5,772 nucleotides of DNA from JAVBPE01 sp031549865 (GTDB lineage: Bacteria; Bacillota_I; Bacilli_A; Acholeplasmatales; Anaeroplasmataceae), in NCBI GenBank assembly GCA_031549865.1, contig JAVBPE010000025.1, positions 1 to 5,772 of the forward strand, read 5' to 3'. Of the stretch, positions 1 through 4,874 are shown piece after piece. The first letter of the stretch is position 1, and the number at the start of each line of letters is the position of its first letter. Both the position numbers and the translations under genes were made by a program. Below the pieces are notes generated by a model. It saw only the letters and a list, made by a program, of their open reading frames with translations, made no database searches and was not told where the DNA came from.

Positions 1-137
1 GGATTATTCCCACAATACCAAAATAAATTAAGCCCATTAATAGAACTAGGATCCAAATAATCCAAACTATCCGCAGTAATAAATCTACCAATAAGGGGAT
101 CATAATACCTACTTAAACAATAAAACATTTTTAAATC
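1..137. repeat. Direct repeat, left copy of Rhs-core 3' end
   Basis: This stretch is identical, base for base, to 5557-5693 (offset 5556), in the same orientation. Identity stops abruptly after position 137. The three following bases differ, then a few more match by chance or by distant homology. The repeat begins at the first base of the window, so its true left end is not visible and it may be longer than 137 bp. It encodes the last Rhs-core motif (DLKMFYCLSRYYDP to FWYCGNNP) on the minus strand. Perfect identity in a coding sequence implies recent duplication or gene conversion. Confidence 0.97.
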
Positions 138-164
138 GACATCATTACCCTTATTATCCTTCAC
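1..164 (-). pseudogene. Orphan Rhs core tip, partial at the window edge
   Basis: On the minus strand an open frame runs from a GTG at 164-162 (an in-frame TAA lies two codons upstream) to the window edge. It reads a short non-Rhs leader, VKDNKGNDV, then joins the Rhs core at DLKMFYCLSRYYDP, LIGRFITADSLDYLD and FWYCGNN. The Rhs part from codon 10 onward is identical to the intact gene at the right end. No Shine-Dalgarno sequence precedes the GTG or the internal ATG at 128-126, so it is probably untranslated or poorly translated. In known Rhs and WapA loci such tips carry alternative C-terminal toxins and act as recombination donors. Here the toxin part, if present, lies beyond the left edge. 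It begins 11 bp after the stop codon of the preceding gene. Confidence 0.75.
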
Positions 165-175
165 TATTTAAATCT

Positions 176-952
176 TTAATTAAAGACTATACCGCTTATA
201 AGTAAGTCATCTAATTCACCAATTTGAACATTTTTAAATGGTGTTAATTTTGCTATATAATAATTTTCATTATCAAAAATCGAAGTAAAGTCTTGCCTGA
301 AAATTATTATTCTAAATTCATGCTGATTTTTATATGAATTATCTTTTGTGAATACCTCTTTCATAAAACCATCATATTCCTTATTTAATACTTTTTGTGA
401 ATTATATTCTTTGTTTATATCTACATATTTCACATCATCGCAATACGCAACCAATTGATTAGATGTTGTAAAGTGATATAACTTTTTCAATAATTCTTTC
501 ATATCAATTATTATGAAATAATTTCCAAATTTTTTCATTTCCATGTAAAAATCATTTCTCAAATAAATTTTGTTCTCTTTAATGAATGTAGATTCTCCAT
601 TCAACATTGAGCAACAAAAAATTGGTTGATTACTATTTTCATTTCTAATTGTCATATTTAAAATTTCAGCATCAATAAAATAATCTCCTTTTGCTTCATT
701 ATTAAATTTCTCTATACGTAGTCCACTGGGATCAATAGGCATAGCACTATCAAATTTATCACCTCTAAAATTATCATCCAAACCACTATAGTACAACGTA
801 CTGTTCATATAGAGTTCGCCATTTGATATTGAAGCCGCATACTCTTCTTTACTAATGACTTTAATTAAATAGTTATAACTCGCATTCTTGATAGTAAGGA
901 GATTTTTTGTATAATATATTCCATTTAAAGATTGCCTAATTTTTTCTTGCAT
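176..952 (-). CDS. Protein of unknown function, 258 aa, accessory
   Basis: I cannot name this family with confidence. The ATG at 952-950 is supported by AGGGGG at 961-966 with an 8-nt spacer, and a promoter lies further upstream. The protein is soluble, with no signal peptide or membrane segment. Visible marks are YLIKVISKEEYAASISNGELYMN (residues 28-50, quoted here in outline: an aromatic/hydrophobic start followed by NGELYMN), RGDKFDS at 63-69, a CC pair at 113-114, and a C-terminal YKNQHEFRIIIF at 207-218. The combination of an early 'NG.L..' segment and a late 'Y.N..E.RI' segment is reminiscent of DUF2971-like accessory proteins often found near defence or toxin genes; this is a weak resemblance only. 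It is a single-gene unit lying between the recombinase terminator and the orphan Rhs tip, so it could be a cargo gene of the mobile module or an immunity or effector gene left from an earlier toxin cassette. Confidence 0.8.
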   Translation of the reverse strand: MQEKIRQSLNGIYYTKNLLTIKNASYNYLIKVISKEEYAASISNGELYMNSTLYYSGLDDNFRGDKFDSAMPIDPSGLRIEKFNNEAKGDYFIDAEILNMTIRNENSNQPIFCCSMLNGESTFIKENKIYLRNDFYMEMKKFGNYFIIIDMKELLKKLYHFTTSNQLVAYCDDVKYVDINKEYNSQKVLNKEYDGFMKEVFTKDNSYKNQHEFRIIIFRQDFTSIFDNENYYIAKLTPFKNVQIGELDDLLISGIVFN

Positions 953-978
953 TTGATCGTCCCCCTATATTTATAATA

Positions 979-993
979 AAGATGTACCATCTT
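979..993 (-). repeat. Perfect inverted repeat in the leader of the 258-aa gene
   Basis: AAGATG and CATCTT flank a 3-base loop. The repeat sits between the predicted transcription start (about 1056) and the ribosome site of the 258-aa gene, 27 bp before its start codon. It could be a small operator or a leader hairpin. With only six pairs and a 3-base loop, the RNA structure would be weak. Confidence 0.45.
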
Positions 994-1062
994 AAAATTT
1001 GTTTGGAACCTGTTTTTGCTTTTTCTTCTTATTAGCATACCTATAGAACTTAATTATTAATA

Positions 1063-1091
1063 ATTATACCATTTTTTCAAGTGTTTTCCAA
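1063..1091 (-). promoter_or_regulatory. Sigma-A promoter for the 258-aa gene
   Basis: On the minus strand TTGGAA (-35, positions 1091-1086) is followed after exactly 17 bp by TATAAT (-10, 1068-1063). The -10 is preceded by TG-G, an extended -10 element. The start of transcription would be near 1056, giving a leader of about 100 nt. The promoter lies just past the recombinase terminator hairpin, so the gene appears to be transcribed independently. Confidence 0.7.
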
Positions 1092-1138
1092 TAATAAAAA
1101 GAAAAGCCATTAATCCCATTTCTAGGTTTAATAGCTTT
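1091..1138 (-). terminator. Rho-independent terminator of the recombinase operon
   Basis: On the minus strand the arms are 1138-1124 (AAAGCTATTAAACCT) and 1117-1103 (GGGATTAATGGCTTT). They pair over about 15 positions with one A-A mismatch and G-U wobbles around a 6-base loop, and are followed by the T-rich run CTTTTTATTATT. It lies 5 bp after the recombinase stop codon. Confidence 0.8.
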
Positions 1139-1143
1139 CATTT

Positions 1144-2763
1144 CTATATCGATATATTTATAAATCTATAAACGATGCTTATTTCTTGCATCCTTTGCCC
1201 ATCTACTAACTCTTTAGGAGCTATAACAATCTTAGATATTAACATATTAACCATTTCAATAGTTAACTCCTTAAAATCTAAATAATCCTTTACTACTTGC
1301 TTCAGTTTGTTTAGATTGCTTACAAAATCATTATCTTTTTCTAAGTATTTATTAATCTCTATTAGTTTTTGGTTTAATGACTTTTGTTCATCTTGATAAT
1401 TCTTTAATAATTCACTACAAGTATTATCATCTATAAGTCCTTCAACGTTATCATTATAGACTTTAGAAGTAAGTTTAACTAAAGAATGATTTCTCTTTTC
1501 AATCTTAAATTTTTCTAGTTTATATTTTTCAATACTATTATCTTGGGCTGTTTTATCATAATACATTTGAATAAGCTTTTGATCATCCTTTAATAAGCTA
1601 AATAAATATCTTATTCTATTAGTTATTATCTCTTTTAAATTGAAATAATTAATTCCATTATTTTTAGTACATTCAGTAGGGTTAGTAAAGTGGTGTGAGC
1701 ATTTATATAATAATTCATATACTTTCGTACCCTTAGCTCTATTTCTTGTGACATTAGCGAAATGCATTCTATGTCCACAGGTTTTACAAAATATAATGCT
1801 TTTAAAGATATTTTCATCTGTGTGCTTTCTTGTTCTTCTTTTGGCTGAAACTAATTCTTGTACTGTTTCAAAGTCAGTTCTTGATATTATTGCTTCATGC
1901 GTATCTTTAACGATAATATGTTTTTCTTGGGGTACAGGAACTCTTTTCTTTGTCTTATAGTTTTCAATTTCATATTTCCTATTTTCCATATCACCAACAT
2001 AAACAATATCCCTCATTATGGTACGAACTGTTGCTGGACACCAATTATATTCCCAATCTTCTCCTCGAAGTGAATAATATCTTTCGAATCTTGTATCACC
2101 TTGTTTGGCTTTATAAGCTGCTGGAGTTAGAATCTTTCTTTCTGTTAAAATCTTTTGAATAGCGACTATTCCTTTGCCTTCTAAAGCTAGTCTAAATATC
2201 TCTTTAACCGTTTCTGCTGGTTCTTCATCAATTGTTAGTTGATTAGGATTGTTAGGATTTTTCTTATAGCCAAAAGGTGTTTGAGCAGAGATAAACATTC
2301 CGTTTAAGGCTCTTTGTCTTTTAGCTGATTTAACTTTTTTTGATAAGTCTTTAGCGTACATATCATTAAGGATGTTTTTAAATGGAGCTATATCGTTATC
2401 ATCCCTATTAGTATCGACATTATCATTAACAGCGATATATCTAACACCTTTAGATTGAAAGTATATTTCAGTATAATACCCTGTTTGAATATAATCCCTG
2501 CCTAACCTTGATAAATCCTTTGTTATAACGACGTTTATTCTTTTATCCTCAATGTCTTTGAGTAATCTTTGAAAAGATGGTCTATTATAGTTTAAACCAC
2601 TAAATCCATCATCGACATAAGTATCAACGACTTTAAAGTTATGTTCATTACAGTATTTTTCTAGCATTAGCTTTTGTGTTTGAATACTTGATGAATCACC
2701 TACATTACCATCATCACTTGATAGCCTGCAATAAATGGCAGTTTTATATACTTCTTGAATCAT
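1144..2763 (-). CDS. Large serine recombinase, TnpX/TndX-like
   Basis: Site-specific recombinase of 539 aa, the usual length of this family. It acts on DNA through a covalent serine-phosphate intermediate. The N-terminal resolvase domain shows YCRLSSDD with the expected catalytic Ser15, DDGFSG and NYNRPSFQRLL (residues 52-68), and TKDLSRLGRDYIQTG (81-95). The middle recombinase domain contains the PFGYKKNP and WCPATVRTIMRDIVYVGD segments. A zinc ribbon follows at about 325-370 (CKTCGHRM, then YKCSHH and EC), then a Lys/Glu-rich coiled coil and a C-terminal DNA-contact region. I place the start at ATG 2763-2761, because GAAAGGGG lies 8 nt upstream. The frame could extend 12 codons to an ATG at 2799, but that would place the ribosome site inside the gene. 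Its first 20 bases overlap the upstream small ORF, suggesting coupled translation. Such enzymes mobilise Tn4451-like and other conjugative or mobilisable elements. No attachment site could be recognised in the window. Confidence 0.95.
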   Translation of the reverse strand: MIQEVYKTAIYCRLSSDDGNVGDSSSIQTQKLMLEKYCNEHNFKVVDTYVDDGFSGLNYNRPSFQRLLKDIEDKRINVVITKDLSRLGRDYIQTGYYTEIYFQSKGVRYIAVNDNVDTNRDDNDIAPFKNILNDMYAKDLSKKVKSAKRQRALNGMFISAQTPFGYKKNPNNPNQLTIDEEPAETVKEIFRLALEGKGIVAIQKILTERKILTPAAYKAKQGDTRFERYYSLRGEDWEYNWCPATVRTIMRDIVYVGDMENRKYEIENYKTKKRVPVPQEKHIIVKDTHEAIISRTDFETVQELVSAKRRTRKHTDENIFKSIIFCKTCGHRMHFANVTRNRAKGTKVYELLYKCSHHFTNPTECTKNNGINYFNLKEIITNRIRYLFSLLKDDQKLIQMYYDKTAQDNSIEKYKLEKFKIEKRNHSLVKLTSKVYNDNVEGLIDDNTCSELLKNYQDEQKSLNQKLIEINKYLEKDNDFVSNLNKLKQVVKDYLDFKELTIEMVNMLISKIVIAPKELVDGQRMQEISIVYRFINISI

Positions 2764-2875
2764 TTGATATTCCCCTTTCTTTAAAATATAATAATTCAAT
2801 TATTAATTTAGTTAATTCAAATTCGTTATTAAATATTTCTACTACTTTATAATTAATCTTTTCTATGTTAATCAC
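2744..2875 (-). CDS. Small ORF overlapping the recombinase start, 43 aa
   Basis: Read directly from the sequence. The minus-strand frame from GTG 2875-2873 to TAA 2746-2744 encodes a protein containing INYKVVEIFNNEFELTKLI then IELLYFKERGISN. It looks like a genuine short acidic-amphipathic protein rather than random AT-rich translation. It ends 20 bases inside the recombinase gene, in another frame, so the recombinase ribosome site lies within it. The start is unclear: AGGGAG lies at 2880-2875 and overlaps the GTG, which is too close. The codon at optimal spacing is ATA (2866-2864), one base away from ATG. The real start may be non-canonical, or the start may be damaged. Small ORFs of this kind are common just upstream of TnpX-like recombinases and are of unknown role; that comparison is from memory, not from a search. 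Confidence 0.65.
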   Translation of the reverse strand: MINIEKINYKVVEIFNNEFELTKLIIELLYFKERGISNDSRSI

Positions 2876-2878
2876 TCC

Positions 2879-2914
2879 CTATGTATCTAATGATAGATGG
2901 GGATATAGACATAG
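2879..2914 (-). promoter_or_regulatory. Possible leader hairpin before the small ORF
   Basis: CTATGT (2879-2884) and CTA (2887-2889) can pair with TAG (2906-2908) and ACATAG (2909-2914), with a 2-base bulge. A competing hairpin pairs ATCTA (2885-2889) with TAGAT (2894-2898). On the minus-strand RNA the structure ends next to AGGGAG, the presumed ribosome site of the small ORF, and could modulate it. Stability is modest because the region is AT-rich. Confidence 0.3.
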
Positions 2915-2935
2915 TTTGTCCTTCAAGAAAAAAGA

Positions 2936-3427
2936 TTATAAAGTTATCGACATTCCTCGATATAATCTTCCGCAACCATAGCTGATAGATCTAGCTGCTA
3001 GACCAATTACGATATCATAACCAAAGAAATCAAATTTTATATCTTTACTGTTAAGTTCATGAATTTCTTTACAGCCAATCATTGTTTCTTTAAAACCTAG
3101 CCTAATTAATTCTTCTTTTATTTCAGGAGTGATTATTTTAGCTTTGCTGATTATTAAAAATGTTTTAGTCAAGATATCTAAGTAATTAGTTCCTTCAACT
3201 GAAAGATTACTATAATATTTATTTAGTTCTTTTATTGCTAGATGTAAGCACATAAAGTAATTATCTAAGTATTCTTTTGAAATATAGATAATATCATTTT
3301 CAAGTAATGATTTTTCTTCCATATATTTAAAGATTATTTTTGGTGACTTAATATCTAACTTCTTACATATTAGATTTATCGTTTCATTCAATTTGGTTTT
3401 GACTTCTATTTCTAATTCTTTTATCAT
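2936..3427 (-). CDS. ImmA/IrrE-like protein lacking the zinc motif (tentative), 163 aa
   Basis: The ATG at 3427-3425 is preceded by AAAGGAGA with a 5-nt spacer, and upstream by a consensus promoter. It is the first gene of the leftward operon leading to the recombinase. The protein has no membrane segment. Residues 45-72 run NDIIYISKEYLDNYF, then a short helix ending AIKELNKYY. ImmA/IrrE-type metallopeptidases and related proteins have at this place a strand ending in IYI, a spacer, and AHELxHxx. Here the HExxH zinc site would read KELNK (residues 66-70), with both histidines replaced by lysine. The C-terminus ends with RSISYGCGRLYRGMSITL. ImmA-type genes usually lie beside XRE repressors of ICEs and phages and cleave the repressor; the position here fits exactly. 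The homology is my inference from layout and motif shape; it could instead be an unrelated regulator. Confidence 0.75.
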   Translation of the reverse strand: MIKELEIEVKTKLNETINLICKKLDIKSPKIIFKYMEEKSLLENDIIYISKEYLDNYFMCLHLAIKELNKYYSNLSVEGTNYLDILTKTFLIISKAKIITPEIKEELIRLGFKETMIGCKEIHELNSKDIKFDFFGYDIVIGLAARSISYGCGRLYRGMSITL

Positions 3428-3439
3428 AATTATCTCCTT

Positions 3440-3458
3440 TTTAAACTTGAGGTTTATT
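3440..3458. promoter_or_regulatory. Putative operator O1
   Basis: A 19-bp imperfect palindrome, TTTAAAC-N5-GTTTATT, differing from the consensus ATTAAAC-N5-GTTTAAT at one base in each half. It lies between the start of leftward transcription (about 3460) and the ATG of the 163-aa gene, and overlaps that gene's ribosome site by one base. Binding here would block the leftward operon. Confidence 0.6.
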
Positions 3459-3466
3459 ATGTTTCT

Positions 3467-3495
3467 ATTATATTAAACTTTAATTTTAATGTCAA
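3467..3495 (-). promoter_or_regulatory. Consensus sigma-A promoter of the recombinase operon
   Basis: On the minus strand TTGACA (3495-3490) and TATAAT (3472-3467) are separated by exactly 17 bp, a perfect consensus promoter. It would start transcription near 3460 and drive the 163-aa gene, the small ORF and the recombinase. So strong a promoter for a recombinase implies tight repression, which the operators can supply. Confidence 0.88.
3472..3490. promoter_or_regulatory. Putative operator O2, inside the leftward promoter
   Basis: A 19-bp palindrome, ATTAAAC-N5-TTTTAAT, with one mismatch to the consensus ATTAAAC-N5-GTTTAAT. It fills the spacer between the -10 and -35 boxes of the leftward promoter, touching one base of each. 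A repressor bound here would exclude RNA polymerase. Its centre is 32 bp from that of O1 and 31 bp from that of O3. Confidence 0.62.
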
Positions 3496-3502
3496 CAATT
3501 TT

Positions 3503-3521
3503 ATTAAACTTTTTGTTTAAT
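3503..3521. promoter_or_regulatory. Putative operator O3, perfect palindrome
   Basis: A perfect 7-bp inverted repeat, ATTAAAC-TTTTT-GTTTAAT. It is the best of the three sites and lies between the two divergent promoters, just upstream of the -35 of the repressor's own promoter and 8 bp from the -35 of the leftward one. From here a bound repressor could regulate its own gene positively or negatively. Confidence 0.68.
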
Positions 3522-3525
3522 TGTG

Positions 3526-3554
3526 TGGAAATAATTAAAATATAAGATTATAAT
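3526..3554 (+). promoter_or_regulatory. Promoter of the XRE repressor gene
   Basis: TATAAT at 3549-3554 with a weak -35, TGGAAA (4 of 6 consensus bases), at 3526-3531, spacer 17 bp. The start would be near 3561, leaving a leader of only about 13 nt that still contains the ribosome site AGGTG (3564-3568). The -10 is clear; the -35 is uncertain, which would fit a promoter assisted or tuned by O3. Confidence 0.55.
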
Positions 3555-3573
3555 AATTCTAGTAGGTGATATT

Positions 3574-3897
3574 ATGGATAATGCGAAGGCTGTGTTCTCA
3601 AAAAATTTGGCGAATTATTTAAATATACATAATGTTTCAAGAAAAGAGCTTGGAGATTATCTTGGTGTATCTCAGATGGCTATTTCTAAATGGATAAATG
3701 AACATAATTATCCAGACATTGAAATTATTATTAAAATATGTGAATACTTTAAAATCACTTTAAATGATTTATTTGATTTTAATAATCAATCTGAATTTAA
3801 TGAACATGAGAAAAGACTTATCTACAGTTATAGAGATAAGCCTAATGTTAGAGAAGCTATTGACGTTTTATTAAATATTAATAATGAAAAAAAATAA
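3574..3897 (+). CDS. XRE-family transcriptional repressor, 107 aa
   Basis: Cytoplasmic DNA-binding regulator of the Cro/CI type. The helix-turn-helix domain covers residues 5-68. The recognition unit SRKELGDYLGVSQMAISKWI (22-41) is followed by the family's usual NEHNYPDIEIIIKICEYF and LNDLFDF segments. A short C-terminal helix region (about 75-104) containing LIYSYRDKPN and REAIDVLL is typical of phage and ICE repressors without the S24 self-cleavage domain. Such repressors are often inactivated by an ImmA-type partner instead. The start ATG has AGGTG five bases upstream. It is transcribed divergently from the 163-aa/recombinase operon, and the three palindromes in between are its likely targets. 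A terminator directly follows. Confidence 0.93.
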   Translation: MDNAKAVFSKNLANYLNIHNVSRKELGDYLGVSQMAISKWINEHNYPDIEIIIKICEYFKITLNDLFDFNNQSEFNEHEKRLIYSYRDKPNVREAIDVLLNINNEKK

Positions 3898-3949
3898 AGT
3901 TATCATAAATCTAGGATTCGACATCTTAGAATTTAGGATAACTTTTTTT
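3896..3949 (+). terminator. Rho-independent terminator of the repressor gene
   Basis: The arms begin inside the TAA stop codon: AAAGTTATC (3896-3904) pairs perfectly with GATAACTTT (3937-3945). Inward pairing continues with one mismatch, one bulge and a wobble (TAAATCTAG region with TTAGAATTTA). The right arm merges into a run of seven T (3943-3949). The hairpin overlaps the 3' end of the convergent decayed gene. Confidence 0.85.
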
Positions 3950-4032
3950 GTAGTATTTTTTAGCTTTAATAGGTGCCATTTTACCTCTTCCATAAATCCC
4001 CATTTCAAATGCATTTGGCAACATTTAGTACC

Positions 4033-4069
4033 CGCGAACATGGCTATTAGTATAGCCATGGTTTTCGCG
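4033..4069. repeat. Long palindrome, copy 1 of a related pair
   Basis: CGCGAA (4033-4038) and CATGGCTA (4039-4046) pair with TAGCCATG (4053-4060) and TTCGCG (4064-4069). This gives 14 base pairs with a 6-base loop and a 3-base bulge. It is nested in further complementary blocks: TTTAG 4024-4028 with CTAAA 4077-4081, and GGTGCCA 3972-3978 with TGGCACC 4085-4091. No T-tract follows on either strand, so it is not a standard terminator. It lies within the decayed coding region. Confidence 0.8.
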
Positions 4070-4188
4070 AGTTTTCCTAAACTGTGGCACCAAACTGGAT
4101 TGTTGAAAAAGTGATGATTTTTACAGGCACAATCTTGTATTTCATTTATGGAGTTTTATGTCGAAAAGGTATGTCTAGTAGCTTCTAT

Positions 4189-4210
4189 CATGGCTATTAG
4201 TGTCGCCATG
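4189..4210. repeat. Palindrome, copy 2 of a related pair
   Basis: CATGGC (4189-4194) and GCCATG (4205-4210) are complementary around a 10-base loop. CATGGCTATTAGT is shared with copy 1 exactly 150 bp away, in the same orientation, with 19 of 21 bases alike over the core. Outer blocks also pair: GCTT 4181-4184 with AAGC 4216-4219, and AAAAGGT 4164-4170 with ACCTTTT 4220-4226. Confidence 0.7.
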
Positions 4211-4269
4211 AAATTAAGCACCTTTTTGGATGTGCCGAAAGGCTTTCATCAAAATTAAATTTATGATTA

Positions 4270-4827
4270 TTAAATATATTTTTTTAAAATTTTTATTAAT
4301 GTTTCTTCATCATAATTATCAACAAATAGCAAATCCATTAATATTTTAACTGCGTTTTCAAAACTTTTAATACTTGAACCAAGTTCACAATAAGCACTTA
4401 CATTAATGTGAATCTTTCCTGTTAGTCCCATTCCTAAATCTATTAATACATTATTTATTGTACTATATATAGTATCTCTATATTCAGGGAGTAAGCCTTT
4501 ATACTTATGATCCTTATTTAAACAAGTAATATCAGTGTCATACTTTTCATTTTCAGCAAAATCACTTATTGCTATTTCTAGGCTATTAGAGTTATCATTT
4601 TCATATTTAATCCCCAATAATGCATAATTTGATAAATGTTTGGGCAACGAGAACTCAATACATATTTTTTTGCTAGCTATTTTTATTATATTTTTGATAA
4701 AATCTATTTTTTTTGTTATTTCTGAATTTATATTAGGTAGTTCAAAAGGAAATTCATCAGCCCAAAAATTAAAACTTTTAAAAATCTTACCATCATTATC
4801 TAAATTCACTAATATTGTTTTTTTCAT
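4270..4827 (-). CDS. Probable immunity protein of the Rhs toxin, 185 aa
   Basis: No family recognised. The role is inferred from position: it is the first gene after the Rhs C-terminal toxin, same strand, 47 bp from the chosen start, the standard place for the cognate immunity gene. The product is soluble, with no signal or membrane segment, so the toxin would act in the cytoplasm. Visible features are a FNFWADEFPFELP stretch near the N-terminus, a FAENEKYDTDI segment in the middle, and a C-terminal helical tail ending EETLIKILKKYI. An in-frame ATG at 4839 exists, but AGAAAGGG directly abuts it. The ATG at 4827 (MKKTILVNLDNDG) leaves about 12-13 nt and is the more natural start, though longer than ideal. 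No separate promoter is clear, so co-transcription with the toxin is likely. Confidence 0.75.
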   Translation of the reverse strand: MKKTILVNLDNDGKIFKSFNFWADEFPFELPNINSEITKKIDFIKNIIKIASKKICIEFSLPKHLSNYALLGIKYENDNSNSLEIAISDFAENEKYDTDITCLNKDHKYKGLLPEYRDTIYSTINNVLIDLGMGLTGKIHINVSAYCELGSSIKSFENAVKILMDLLFVDNYDEETLIKILKKYI

Positions 4828-4874
4828 TTTATTACACATCCCTTTCTAACACATAATAATACTAATTTTTTATA

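Larger units (their letters stand above)
3926..4245 (-). pseudogene. Decayed coding region between the immunity gene and the repressor
   Basis: Read on the minus strand. From 4245 the frame gives KPFGTSKKVLNFMATLIAM and IEATRHTFST, then an in-frame TAA (4158-4156). It continues with NSINEIQDCACKNHHFFNN, PVWCHSLGKLAKTMAILIAM and FAGTK. Moving by one base at about 4024 then gives MLPNAFEMGIYGRGK and MAPIKAKKYYKKSYPKF, ending at TAA 3928-3926. The cysteine/histidine-rich stretch, the GRGK segment and the lysine/aromatic tail look protein-like. One stop and one frameshift break it, and no start codon with a ribosome site is seen. I do not recognise the family. Given the Rhs array, it may be the remnant of a displaced toxin or immunity gene or of a transposase. 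The hydrophobic unit MAxLIAM occurs twice, 50 codons apart. The alternative is a structured non-coding region, because both copies are palindromic. Confidence 0.45.

Noticed and set aside
1748..2162. Plus-strand open frames of about 70 codons
   Set aside because: They lie opposite the serine recombinase, have no ribosome sites, and read as antisense of its zinc ribbon and recombinase domain.
2938..3904. ATAAAGTTATC present at both 2938-2948 and 3894-3904, considered as recombinase attachment sites
   Set aside because: One copy is the end of the 163-aa gene and the other is the terminator arm. They enclose only the repressor region, not the recombinase, and similarity does not extend beyond 11 bp.
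136..3925. TCGACATC at 136-143 (where the Rhs repeat ends) and 3918-3925 as a recombination core
   Set aside because: Eight bases without flanking similarity or symmetry; chance cannot be excluded in 5.8 kb.
3871..4059. Minus-strand 62-codon open frame as a gene in its own right
   Set aside because: Its start is the internal Met of the palindrome repeat, there is no ribosome site, and its 3' half runs out of the protein-like frame and through the antisense of the terminator. It is better explained as part of the decayed region 3926-4245.
3884..4114. Plus-strand 76-codon open frame
   Set aside because: It begins inside the repressor's last codons and spans the terminator hairpin; the hydrophobic product comes from T-rich sequence.
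4231..4245. GCC-GAAA-GGC hairpin as a terminator or RNA element
   Set aside because: Only three base pairs, no T-tract, and no conserved context.
4640..4849. Plus-strand 69-codon open frame resembling a membrane peptide
   Set aside because: It is antisense to the immunity gene, and the hydrophobicity follows from lysine-rich codons read in reverse.
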